A DNA stretch of 58,028 nt from Gammaproteobacteria bacterium. GTDB taxonomy: Bacteria; Pseudomonadota; Gammaproteobacteria; Thiohalomonadales; Thiohalomonadaceae. A program made the position numbers and the translations under genes. Of this stretch, positions 42,745 through 50,450 are shown in pieces; positions within the stretch are counted from its first letter, which is position 1, and every line of letters begins with the position of its first letter. The stretch covers positions 1 to 58,028 of the forward strand of contig QKED01000025.1 of the NCBI GenBank assembly GCA_003252455.1, given 5' to 3'. Below the pieces are notes generated by a model. That model saw only the letters and a program-made list of their open reading frames with translations, did not search any database and was not told the DNA's origin.

Positions 42745-42751
42745 GCCGGGC

Positions 42752-43420
42752 TCAGTAACCGTTGGAGAGGATCGGGTCGTCGAAGGGTGGGCGGCGTCCC
42801 ACCAACCCCTCCAGCAGCTCCAGCTCGGCGTCCGTGTGGTTGACCACGGTCACCTTACGCCCGACCCAGTCGGCGCTGCCGACCAGGCGAGGCGCCTCGT
42901 GGTGGCGCGTCTGGAGGGTCTCACTGCGGCGCGGGTCATTCGGGTCGACCAGGCGTGCCCCGCCGTAACAGAGGCAGACATAGGTCCCCCCCGCCTGCAC
43001 CTCGAGGTAGAGCCCGGTCCCGCGCACCTCCACCAGCGCCGTGGGGGTGCGCAGCTGACGCGCCCCTGGCTCGAACACCGAGAGCAGGCGCCCCTGCTCC
43101 AACTCGACGTTGGGCCGCCCCCCGGGAACCGCCTGCAGGCGCATGCGCGTGGCCCCACGCAGCAGGTAGGCGGCACGCTCCACCACCACGACCGCCTGCC
43201 CCTCGGCCGCGGTCTCCAGCCGTTGACCGGGGGCGATCGGCGCCCCCTCGGCCACCGCGACCCCGTCCACCAGCAGCTCGCCATGCAGGCGGCGTACGCC
43301 GCTCTGGATCGGACGTGTGCTGCCCGCTTCGGCCAGGGCCAGCGCCCCGGGCCCCAACACCCCACTGAGCAGTACCTGTGCCAGCCAGTGGCGCCGCCCT
43401 CGGTCGATCGTTCCCGCCAT
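42752..43420 (-). CDS. FecR-domain envelope protein
   Basis: A 222-aa exported protein. The N-terminus GTIDRGRRHWLAQVLLSGVL then GPGALALAEA looks like a signal peptide with a twin-Arg stretch, so Tat export is possible. The body matches FecR-type beta domains: RRLHGELLVDGVAVAEGAPI, APGQRLETAAEGQAVVVVER and TALVEVRGTGLYLEVQAGGT followed by YVCLCYGGARLV. Such domains occur in sigma-regulator FecR proteins and in many stand-alone periplasmic proteins. There is no sigma factor gene here and no anti-sigma N-terminus, so this is the stand-alone sort. The ATG at 43420 has AAGGAG upstream. It is convergent with the giant kinase gene with only 7 bp between stops, so the two transcripts must overlap. 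Confidence 0.87.
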   Translation of the reverse strand: MAGTIDRGRRHWLAQVLLSGVLGPGALALAEAGSTRPIQSGVRRLHGELLVDGVAVAEGAPIAPGQRLETAAEGQAVVVVERAAYLLRGATRMRLQAVPGGRPNVELEQGRLLSVFEPGARQLRTPTALVEVRGTGLYLEVQAGGTYVCLCYGGARLVDPNDPRRSETLQTRHHEAPRLVGSADWVGRKVTVVNHTDAELELLEGLVGRRPPFDDPILSNGY

Positions 43421-43876
43421 CGCCTCACTCCTTCGCTGTGCTATATGGGCAGAGTGTAGCCGTGCCCGGTGGCAACGCCGGTTCCGCCTGTGCCCTAGGC
43501 CACTCTCTGCGCGGCCCACATCCGCCCCCGGGGCGAACGACGATCGTTGCGCTCGTTGGGCTGTGGTGCGGCACAGGCCTTCGCGCGATCTCCCCCACAA
43601 ATAGGGGGGCGCAACGGTCATCTTGGTGTAAGATAAGATTCATCAAGGTGTCATACCGGAGGCCTCCTCCCCATGTGCGGTGCAATTAGAGACATGGGTC
43701 ACTCCCTGTCCGGCGCGTTGGCAACAACGCCCCCCCGTTGCGTCTGCGCGGGTCCGCCTCCCCACCACCACACCGCCCCCCCCGATTAGCTTCGTCCCCG
43801 TCCACGCGCCCCTCGTGCGCCGCGCGACACCCCCTGTCGCGCCCGACAACTCAATTTCAATACTGCGGATATCTCT
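43421..43876. other. Intergenic region between FecR-domain and PiT genes
   Basis: A divergent control region of 456 bp. It contains CCCCC-ACAAATA-GGGGGG at 43592-43609, a short inverted pair, and an AT-rich stretch at 43623-43645 with two overlapping TAAGAT boxes but no convincing -35 partner. No coding sequence or Pho-box repeat was recognised. Confidence 0.5.
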
Positions 43877-45142
43877 ATGGAAATCATTAACGAATGGGGC
43901 ACGGTGTTCCTCGTCCTGGCGGTCATTTTCGGCCTCTACATGACCTGGGGCATCGGTGCCAACGACGTGGCCAACGCCATGGGCACCTCGGTCGGCTCCG
44001 GGGCCATCACGGTGAAGCAGGCGATCGTCATCGCCGCCATCTTCGAGTTCGCCGGCGCCTTCCTCGCGGGGGGATCGGTGACCAAGACCATCCGTAACGG
44101 GATCATCGACCCCGGCGCCATCGTCGGCAGCCCCGAGCTACTGGTCTACGGCATGCTCGCCTCCTTGTTGGCGGCGGCCATCTGGCTGATGATCGCCTCC
44201 TCGCGCGGCTGGCCGGTCTCCACCACCCACACCATCGTCGGCGCCCTGGTCGGCTTCGCCCTGGCCGGTATCGGCCTGGAGGCGGTGCAGTGGAACCAGA
44301 TCGGCGCCATCGTCGCCAGCTGGGTCATCTCACCGCTGCTCGGCGGCATCCTCGCCCTGCTACTGATGATGAGCATCCGCAAGCTGATCCTAAATGCCGA
44401 GCACCCCTTCCGCGCGGCGAAGAAGTGGGGCCCCTACTACGTCTTCCTGGTCGGCTGGATCGTCTCCTTGGTGACCCTGTTCAAGGGGCTCAAGCACCTC
44501 AACCTGCACCTGAGCCCGATAGAGAGCGTGGTCATCGCCACCCTCATCGGCGCCGTGGTGGCCTATGTGGGCAAGGTGATGATCGACAAGGTGCAGGTGG
44601 CCGACGAGGGGGACCGCGACGCCCACCACGCCACGGTGGAGAAGGTCTTCGTGCCGATGATGATCTTCACCGCCTGTGCCATGGCCTTCGCCCACGGCTC
44701 CAACGACGTGGCCAACGGCATCGGCCCGCTGGCGGCGGTGGTCTCCATCGTGCAGAGTGGTGGCGAGGTGGCACAGAAGTCGGCACTGCCGCTGTGGATC
44801 CTGATCGTCGGCGGTACCGGCATCGTCATCGGCCTGGCCACCTATGGCTACAAGGTGATGCAGACCATCGGCCACCGCATCACCCAGCTCACCCCCACCC
44901 GCGGCTACTGCGCCACCCTGGCGGCGGCCATCACCGTGGTGCTCGCCTCCAAGACCGGGCTGCCCGTCTCCACCACCCACATCGCCGTAGGTGCGGTGAT
45001 GGGCGTGGGTCTGGCGCGCGGCATCGGCGCGCTCGACCTGCGCGTGATCGGCGGCATCGTCACCTCCTGGATCGTGACCCTGCCCGCCGGTGGCATCCTC
45101 GCCGCCATCTTCTTCTTCATCTTCAAGGCCATCTTCGGCTGA
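43877..45142 (+). CDS. pit: PiT-family inorganic phosphate transporter
   Basis: A 421-aa inner-membrane permease of about 10-12 helices that moves phosphate (as metal-phosphate or with cation symport). The family's internal duplication is plain: GANDVANAMGTSVGSGAIT in the first half pairs with GSNDVANGIGPLAAVVSI in the second, and STTHTIVGALVGFAL with STTHIAVGAVMGVGL. A cytoplasmic loop with MIDKVQVADEGDRDAHHATV lies between them. Length is close to archaeal/PiT-type proteins. Three genes in the same direction follow, two encoding a P-loop protein and an FHA-phosphatase. That makes phosphate uptake plus protein-phosphatase signalling a plausible unit; a PhoU-like gene, frequent next to pit genes elsewhere, is missing. 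Low-affinity constitutive transport is expected. Confidence 0.95.
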   Translation: MEIINEWGTVFLVLAVIFGLYMTWGIGANDVANAMGTSVGSGAITVKQAIVIAAIFEFAGAFLAGGSVTKTIRNGIIDPGAIVGSPELLVYGMLASLLAAAIWLMIASSRGWPVSTTHTIVGALVGFALAGIGLEAVQWNQIGAIVASWVISPLLGGILALLLMMSIRKLILNAEHPFRAAKKWGPYYVFLVGWIVSLVTLFKGLKHLNLHLSPIESVVIATLIGAVVAYVGKVMIDKVQVADEGDRDAHHATVEKVFVPMMIFTACAMAFAHGSNDVANGIGPLAAVVSIVQSGGEVAQKSALPLWILIVGGTGIVIGLATYGYKVMQTIGHRITQLTPTRGYCATLAAAITVVLASKTGLPVSTTHIAVGAVMGVGLARGIGALDLRVIGGIVTSWIVTLPAGGILAAIFFFIFKAIFG

Positions 45143-45186
45143 GCACGCGGGGCGGCGCACCCCGCCGCCCGCTGCCAGGGGACCCC

Positions 45187-45822
45187 ATGGCCATCGAGCC
45201 CCCGAGCGACTTCAGCCCCTTCACCACCCGCCCGTGCGCGCAGACGCGCCGCATCAAGGGCGTCGAATTCCCCGCCCACCTCGCCTTTCGCCAGCTGCTG
45301 GTCACCGGCCCGCCCGGGTGCGGCAAGTCGACCCAGATCGCCCGCCTCGGCGGCTGGTCCGAGGAGGGCTATATCGACCTGACCATGGACCGCTGGTGGT
45401 CTGCGCAACTGCTCTCCATGCGCCCACGCGAGATCCACCTGGGTCTCCCCTTTCCGCAGGTGACACACGGCCTGGCGGTGTTCGACCACGCCTGGAGCGG
45501 GCTGGCCGCACGCCCCGCCCCGGAGCTCGGACGCATCATCATGCCGCCGCGTAAGCGCTTCTTCTTCTCGGTGGACTGGTATTCACGCTATGTGTTCGAG
45601 TTTTTGCTGCCACCGGCGGAGGTGATCCACGAGCGCCGCCGCCTGCGCGCCGGCGACGGCAGCCACATCGTCGACCAGGAGGGCTACGACCTGGCACTGA
45701 TCCAGGATCAGGTCCACGCCTACTGGCTCACCGCCGTCTACTTCCGTCTCTGTGGACTTTCGGTCTATATACGTCAGGGGGGCGACTCGCCCCCCGAAGA
45801 GATCATCCTGCCCGAGGAGTGA
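45187..45822 (+). CDS. P-loop NTPase of unknown function linked to an FHA-phosphatase
   Basis: A 211-aa cytoplasmic protein. The Walker A motif VTGPPGCGKSTQIARLGGW lies near residues 39-57, close to the N-terminus, followed by a possible Asp in YIDLTMDRWW. No clear Walker B and no AAA+ second region is seen, so it looks more like a small kinase-type P-loop fold than an AAA+ machine. The middle has a striking aromatic/basic run KRFFFSVDWYSRYVFEFLLP. The start has AGGGG upstream. Only 4 bp separate it from the FHA-phosphatase gene, and the two were probably selected together. It may be a kinase for a small molecule or protein opposing the phosphatase, but that is conjecture; I know no named family. 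Confidence 0.75.
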   Translation: MAIEPPSDFSPFTTRPCAQTRRIKGVEFPAHLAFRQLLVTGPPGCGKSTQIARLGGWSEEGYIDLTMDRWWSAQLLSMRPREIHLGLPFPQVTHGLAVFDHAWSGLAARPAPELGRIIMPPRKRFFFSVDWYSRYVFEFLLPPAEVIHERRRLRAGDGSHIVDQEGYDLALIQDQVHAYWLTAVYFRLCGLSVYIRQGGDSPPEEIILPEE

Positions 45823-45826
45823 CCCC

Positions 45827-47389
45827 ATGGCCAAACGCCCGAAAAAGGCCACCACCGCGCTCTACCACCACCTGCGTAACCTGCTCGACGACAGCTTCGA
45901 CGTCGGTCAGGCGATGCTCCTCGACCGTCCGGTCAGGCTGGTGGAGCGCAAGATCGAGGTGCCACACAAGTACACCCCGATCCGCATCGACCTCGGCGGC
46001 GACAAAGGCAAGCGCCTGCACCTCTACCCCGAGCTACCGCTCGACGGCAGCCGTATCGACCACCCACCGAGCTTTCTGTTGGTGGACCCGGGCCGCTTCT
46101 TCGACGAGATCAGCGGCTTCATCCGCCTCGACGAGGGCGATAAACTCACCCTCGGCCAGCACGACAGCCGTCAGCAGGCGCTGTTCAACTACCCCAAAGG
46201 GATCCGCGAGCGCCACCTCACCATCACCCACAAGGGTGACCGACTGGTGTTCCGCGACCTCTCCGACGGCAGCGGGACCACCCTCACCCCACTCAGCGCG
46301 GTGCGCGACCGCTACCGCCTGATCAAGTGGCGCGCGGGCAAACTGGCGCGCATCCGCCAGCTCTACGGCGGCCCGCTGCGCCCACTGGAGCCGGAGGCGG
46401 CCTACGCCACCCTCAAGCAGGTGCGCACCTTGATGGAGAACGAGGCCTACCGGCGCAAGAACAGCAAGGGCGCCCCAGGGGGCCTGCTCGCCCTGCCCCA
46501 CTCGGTGGTGCCGGTGATCATCGGCGACCTGCACGCCCAGGTGGACAACCTGCTGGTGGTGCTGAGCCAGAACAACTTCCTCGAAGGGCTGGAGAGTGGC
46601 AAGGCGGCGCTGATCATCCTCGGCGACGCGGTGCATTCGGACCAACCCGGCCAACTAGAGGAGATGGAGGGGTCGATCCTGATCATGGACCTGATCCTCA
46701 AGCTCAAGCTGCGCTTCCCCAAGCGCGTCTTCTACCTGCGCGGCAACCACGACAGCTTCTCCCCCGAGGTGGGCAAGGGCGGGGTGCCCCAGGGGCTGCT
46801 GTGGGGCAAGGCACTGGAGCGGGCGCGCGGCAAGAAGTACCGCAAGGCGATGGAGCGCTTCATCGAGCAGCTCCCCTACGTGGCCTACTCCAAACACTTC
46901 CTCGCCTGCCACGCCGGTCCCTCCACCGCCAAGGTGAACCGCCAGATGCTGGTCGACATCACCCAATATCCGGGTCTACAGGGAGAGTTAGTGACCGCCC
47001 GCTTCTGTGATTCGAGTCGTCCGCACGGCTATAAGAAGGGCGACGTGAAGCGCCTGCGCAAGGGGTTGGAGCTGCAGCCCGAGACCCCCTTCATCGTCGG
47101 CCACACCCCCTTGACCCTGGACGACACGGTGTGGCTCAACATCGGCGGCATCAGTAACCACCACGTGGTATTCGGCGCCGCCCCCTACGACGTGGCGGTC
47201 TTCACCCGGGTCAATAAGCAGGTGGTGCCCCTGCACTACCACACCGAGCCGCTGCTCGGCGTCATCAACGACAGCCTCGACCGCCCCAGCGACAGCGCCC
47301 CGCCCTCACCCCAGACACCCCAACCCGAGGTGGGCGCGCCGACGCCGATACCGGTCGAGATACCGCGGCAGGAGGTGCTCTCCGGCTGA
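45827..47389 (+). CDS. FHA-domain / PPP-type metallophosphoesterase fusion
   Basis: A 520-aa cytoplasmic protein. The N-terminal 150 residues include an FHA-like region (DKLTLGQHDSRQQALF, GIRERHLTITHKGDRLVFRD, LSDGSGTTLTPL), a phosphothreonine-binding fold. A linker (about 165-215) follows. Residues about 225-460 form a calcineurin-like phosphatase core: PVIIGDLHAQVDNLL (GDxH), ILGDAVHSDQ (GDxx) and YLRGNHDSF (GNHD), then a His in CHAGPS and VGHTPLTLDD. These are the metal ligands of the PPP family. The tail is Pro-rich. FHA targeting plus phosphatase in one chain suggests dephosphorylation of phosphothreonine proteins. The start has GAGGAG upstream. Neighbours are a P-loop protein, a small unknown protein and, convergently, a PP2C phosphatase. 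Confidence 0.85.
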   Translation: MAKRPKKATTALYHHLRNLLDDSFDVGQAMLLDRPVRLVERKIEVPHKYTPIRIDLGGDKGKRLHLYPELPLDGSRIDHPPSFLLVDPGRFFDEISGFIRLDEGDKLTLGQHDSRQQALFNYPKGIRERHLTITHKGDRLVFRDLSDGSGTTLTPLSAVRDRYRLIKWRAGKLARIRQLYGGPLRPLEPEAAYATLKQVRTLMENEAYRRKNSKGAPGGLLALPHSVVPVIIGDLHAQVDNLLVVLSQNNFLEGLESGKAALIILGDAVHSDQPGQLEEMEGSILIMDLILKLKLRFPKRVFYLRGNHDSFSPEVGKGGVPQGLLWGKALERARGKKYRKAMERFIEQLPYVAYSKHFLACHAGPSTAKVNRQMLVDITQYPGLQGELVTARFCDSSRPHGYKKGDVKRLRKGLELQPETPFIVGHTPLTLDDTVWLNIGGISNHHVVFGAAPYDVAVFTRVNKQVVPLHYHTEPLLGVINDSLDRPSDSAPPSPQTPQPEVGAPTPIPVEIPRQEVLSG

Positions 47390-47449
47390 GCCGGTGTCAG
47401 ACGGCGCGGATCCTGCATGGTTTGCGCCACACACCCGCAGGAGACCCCT

Positions 47450-47815
47450 ATGCAGACCGAGCTCGCGCAACACATCGCCGCCGCCCAACCCACCCTGGAG
47501 GCGCTGCACAGCGCCATGCAGGGGCGCCTCACCGCCCTCGGCCTCGGCGACTGCCCACTCAGCCCGATCGACACCCTGAGCTTCACCCTGGAGCAAGACC
47601 CCGCCAGTGGTCAACCCAGCCTGGTGGGGGTGTGGCGCGACGCACGTGGCTACAAGCAGGGCGAGGCGCTGTTCCACGCCGATGGCAGCTACTACGCCGA
47701 ACACGACGTGGTGCGGCCCCACCCGCACAAGCCGCGCTGGTTCGTCGAGGCGATCACCGCCTGGGGCAAGGGGGACGAGGTGAAGTGCGACCCGCGCCTC
47801 ATCCCCATGCCCTGA
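47450..47815 (+). CDS. Small protein of unknown function next to two phosphatases
   Basis: A 121-aa soluble protein without signal peptide. The N-terminal half is helical (QTELAQHIAAAQPTLEALHS). The C-terminal half is mixed, with QPSLVGVWRDARGYKQGEAL, FHADGSYYAEHDVVRPHPHK and a short Trp-containing end (WFVEAITAWGKGDEVKCDP). I recognise no family. GGAG precedes the ATG. It is 60 bp after the FHA-phosphatase gene and 2 bp from the convergent PP2C stop. A role in the same phosphatase module is likely from position only. Confidence 0.7.
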   Translation: MQTELAQHIAAAQPTLEALHSAMQGRLTALGLGDCPLSPIDTLSFTLEQDPASGQPSLVGVWRDARGYKQGEALFHADGSYYAEHDVVRPHPHKPRWFVEAITAWGKGDEVKCDPRLIPMP

Positions 47816-47817
47816 AC

Positions 47818-48744
47818 TCACCCGCCCACCACGCGGAGCAGGATCGCGCTGCTGTTATCGCCCCGCCAGAGGGGGTCCACCTGACACTCCTCGCGCGCCT
47901 GTCCCTGCAACGCGGCCATCAGACGTGCCAACGCCGCCTCCACCGACCCCTCACAGAGCAACCCCGGCCACTCGGCGACAAAGACGTCGGGGCGGCTCAT
48001 GGCCCAGAGGCCATCGCTGGCGAGCAGGTAGCTCTCCCCCGGGCGCAGCCGGAGGGTGCGGCGGTCCTCCAATCCCGCCAGTGGCCCCGGGAGCATGGCG
48101 GCGCGTAGCGGGGTGAGCCCGGGCGCCAGTCGAATGGGGGCGTAGGCCCCGCCACCCCCCAGGGTACTGCCGAGGATAAAGGCCTGGCAGAGGCGGCCAC
48201 GGCTCACCGAATAGCAGCGATGGCGCCACTCCGCCAGGCTCAGCTCCCCATGCAGCAGTAGGCGTGTCGGCGGGGTGTGGTCGAGGGTCAGGGGACGGAC
48301 CGTCTCGGGGGTGAGGGCGTAGAGGCGCGAGTCACCCACATGGTAGAGGTGCGCCACGCCGCTGGGGTGGATATCGAGCAGGGTGAGCGTGGTGCCCGGC
48401 TGGTTGCCATCACGCAACATCGCCTGTCCCATACGCACGTGCAACTCATCCAGGTGCGCCTCCAACTGCGCCAGCGGGAGCCCCGCAGGCACGGCACGCA
48501 AGGCCAGCGCGGCGCGCTCCGCCGCCAGTCGCCCGAAGGCGTGCCCGCCCAGCCCGTCGAGCACCGCCAGACGCAGATGCCCCTCGGGCCAGCCAGCGAT
48601 CCAGCTGTCGTGCCACACCTCCCCCTGCAGGTAGCGGGCACGCCCGTCGCCGGTGACGATGAGCAGGTTGTCTTGATTCTCCTCACACGACCCCAGCGGG
48701 TCGCACAGGCTCTCCCAGGCGAGTTGAAAATCGAGCGACGGCAT
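47818..48744 (-). CDS. PP2C-family serine/threonine phosphatase
   Basis: A 308-aa cytoplasmic Mn/Mg-dependent protein phosphatase. PP2C motifs in order are CEENQDNLLIV (motif 1 Asp), LAVLDGLGGHAFG (DGxGGH), GTTLTLLDI, LYHVGDSRLYALT (GDSR), SYLLASDGLWAMS (ASDGLW) and GDNSSAILLR (final DN). No extra regulatory domain is attached. The start has a GGGGAG ribosome binding site. It is convergent on the small protein gene next to the FHA-PPP fusion, so two unrelated Ser/Thr phosphatase types sit within about 3 kb while no Ser/Thr kinase gene is seen in the window. In other bacteria PP2C and FHA proteins act with Hanks-type kinases, for instance in type VI secretion control; no other component of that is present here. 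Confidence 0.92.
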   Translation of the reverse strand: MPSLDFQLAWESLCDPLGSCEENQDNLLIVTGDGRARYLQGEVWHDSWIAGWPEGHLRLAVLDGLGGHAFGRLAAERAALALRAVPAGLPLAQLEAHLDELHVRMGQAMLRDGNQPGTTLTLLDIHPSGVAHLYHVGDSRLYALTPETVRPLTLDHTPPTRLLLHGELSLAEWRHRCYSVSRGRLCQAFILGSTLGGGGAYAPIRLAPGLTPLRAAMLPGPLAGLEDRRTLRLRPGESYLLASDGLWAMSRPDVFVAEWPGLLCEGSVEAALARLMAALQGQAREECQVDPLWRGDNSSAILLRVVGG

Positions 48745-48878
48745 CGGCTACTCCCCCCTCGGCACACACGGCCCGGGTCTTGGTCCATCCATGAGATGGA
48801 GAGCAGCATGCGCGCCTATCCTGCGCACGACGCGCGACTGTTTCCCATGCGCCACGTGAACCCGGCGACGTTTCTCCC

Positions 48879-49235
48879 CTAACCGGGGTCGCTGCCGTAC
48901 CAGCGCCAACCGCGCACCCATCCGGGGGCGTGGGCGATCCAGCCCGAGAGCAGCAGCACCAGGGCAAACAGCTCCGCACGCCACGCGGGCCACTGCAGGG
49001 CCGCCCCCAGGAGCAGCAGCTTGAGCAGGATCACCAGCCCCTTGAGGCGCACCGGCCAGGTGCGGCTCTCGTACAGGTAGAGCAGCACCATGCCCATGCC
49101 GCTGGCCAGGGTGAGATACCCGTAGGGCTGCCACTGCGCCTCGGGCAGGGCGAAGAGAAAGCCCCCGCCGATGCCAGCGACACCGAGCAGGTGCAGCGAA
49201 CGCAGGAGAATATTCGCACTTCGCAGACTCAACAC
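48879..49235 (-). CDS. Small integral membrane protein of unknown function
   Basis: A 118-aa protein with four probable transmembrane helices: SLHLLGVAGIGGGFLFAL, YLTLASGMGMVLLYLY, GLVILLKLLLLGAALQW and ELFALVLLLSGWIAHAPGW. Short loops carry Arg/Lys consistent with the positive-inside pattern. No enzymatic motif is seen. It starts with GTG (or TTG one codon later). It stands alone between the PP2C gene and a methyltransferase and resembles small conserved inner-membrane proteins of unknown function in other gammaproteobacteria. Confidence 0.72.
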   Translation of the reverse strand: MLSLRSANILLRSLHLLGVAGIGGGFLFALPEAQWQPYGYLTLASGMGMVLLYLYESRTWPVRLKGLVILLKLLLLGAALQWPAWRAELFALVLLLSGWIAHAPGWVRGWRWYGSDPG

Positions 49236-49493
49236 ACGGTCGATCCCATTACTTCACCCCGGAGCCGTCACACGCCACGACAGCTTCGCCCGCCAGGTCG
49301 AGCTTGGCAAGCGGGGCCCGCCGATAGCGACGACGGTCGACCGATGGGGGCGTGATTCGGTGGGTGTCGTCGGGCGAAACAGCATAGTAGACTCGCTCGC
49401 GTACACACCTACCCCACTGGCCCGGCATGCGTGGCGGCGAACCTTCGCGGCAGGCCGGGCCGTCTCACTCGCTCAACCAATGCGTAGACCACC

Positions 49494-50399
49494 ATGCACC
49501 ACCTAGAATCGAACCGGGACTATCGCACCAACGCGACGCAGGACCTGCGCCCCGATGGTCTACAGCGCGACATCACCGACTACTACGATGGTTGTCATGA
49601 ACTCTATCTGAAGTATTGGTGCGACGAGGAGAGTCTGGCCCTGCACTACGGCTACTGGGACTCCAGTGCGCCCTACCGCCACCAGGAGGCGTTGGTGAAG
49701 ATGAACGCCTACCTCTACGCCCAGGCCGGTATCCAACCTGGAGAGCGGGTGCTCGACGCCGGTTGCGGGGTCGGTGGCAGCGCCATCTGGATGGCCCGCG
49801 AACGGGGCAATCCGGTCGTCGGTATCAGCCTGAGCGCGCGGCAGATCCACGCCGCACGCGAGTTCGCCGAGCGCCACGGGGTGAGTGAACTGACCCAGTT
49901 CGAGGTGGCGGACTACCTGCAGACCCCCTTTCCCGACGCCTCGTTCGATGTCATTTGGGCGGTCGAGAGCCTGTGTCACTGCGTGGACAAGGGGGAGTTC
50001 CTGCGCGAGGCCTTCCGCCTGCTACGACCCAACGGGCGGCTGGCCATCTCGGATGCCTTCATGCTCCAACGCGAGATCGACGCTACGCAGTGGCAGACCC
50101 TCTCCGCCCTGCTCGACGGTTGGAGGCTACCGAATCTCTGTATCTTGGATGATTTTCGCCAGATGCTCACGGCGCAGGGCTTTCGCGAGGTCGTCGAACA
50201 GGATGTCAGTGCCCCCACGCGGCCCTCATCGGAGTTCATGTACCGCCAGGCGCGGCGCTACATGCCGCTGACCCGGCTGGGCCGCTGGCTCGGCCTCCTC
50301 TCCCCCAGCGAGCTGACCAACGAGCAGGCGGCCATGGCCCAATACCGAGTCTTCGGCGAAGGACTCGCCCGCCAAACGGTATTCACCGCGCGCAAGTAG
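49494..50399 (+). CDS. SAM-dependent methyltransferase (class I)
   Basis: A 301-aa cytoplasmic Rossmann-fold methyltransferase. SAM motif I is VLDAGCGVGGSAIWMARERG (about residues 85-104), the acidic tip lies before GISLSARQIHAAREF, and motif II/III-like sequence follows as SFDVIWAVESLCHCVDKGEF and LRPNGRLAISDAFM. The N-terminal part, YYDGCHELYLKYWCDEESLA then LHYGYWD, resembles the small-molecule methyltransferases related to gamma-tocopherol, sarcosine/dimethylglycine and sterol enzymes. The substrate is unknown. It is convergent with the ABC exporter gene, so it is not in its operon, yet it might modify a product exported or built by the DHS-like cluster. The region before it (49236-49493) shows no other feature. 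Confidence 0.87.
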   Translation: MHHLESNRDYRTNATQDLRPDGLQRDITDYYDGCHELYLKYWCDEESLALHYGYWDSSAPYRHQEALVKMNAYLYAQAGIQPGERVLDAGCGVGGSAIWMARERGNPVVGISLSARQIHAAREFAERHGVSELTQFEVADYLQTPFPDASFDVIWAVESLCHCVDKGEFLREAFRLLRPNGRLAISDAFMLQREIDATQWQTLSALLDGWRLPNLCILDDFRQMLTAQGFREVVEQDVSAPTRPSSEFMYRQARRYMPLTRLGRWLGLLSPSELTNEQAAMAQYRVFGEGLARQTVFTARK

Positions 50400-50450
50400 G
50401 CCCGCTCACTCGCCACTCGAAGCCCGTCTATCTCCACGGCGTGGGTAAGC

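Noticed and set aside
43600-43660. Pho box upstream of the phosphate transporter gene
   Set aside because: Only one TGTCA-like word (GTGTCATA) is present; the second repeat 11 bp away needed for PhoB binding is missing.
45827-48744. Type VI secretion control module (PppA/Fha)
   Set aside because: FHA and PP2C are present but there is no Hanks kinase, TssB/C, VgrG or other T6SS gene in the window.
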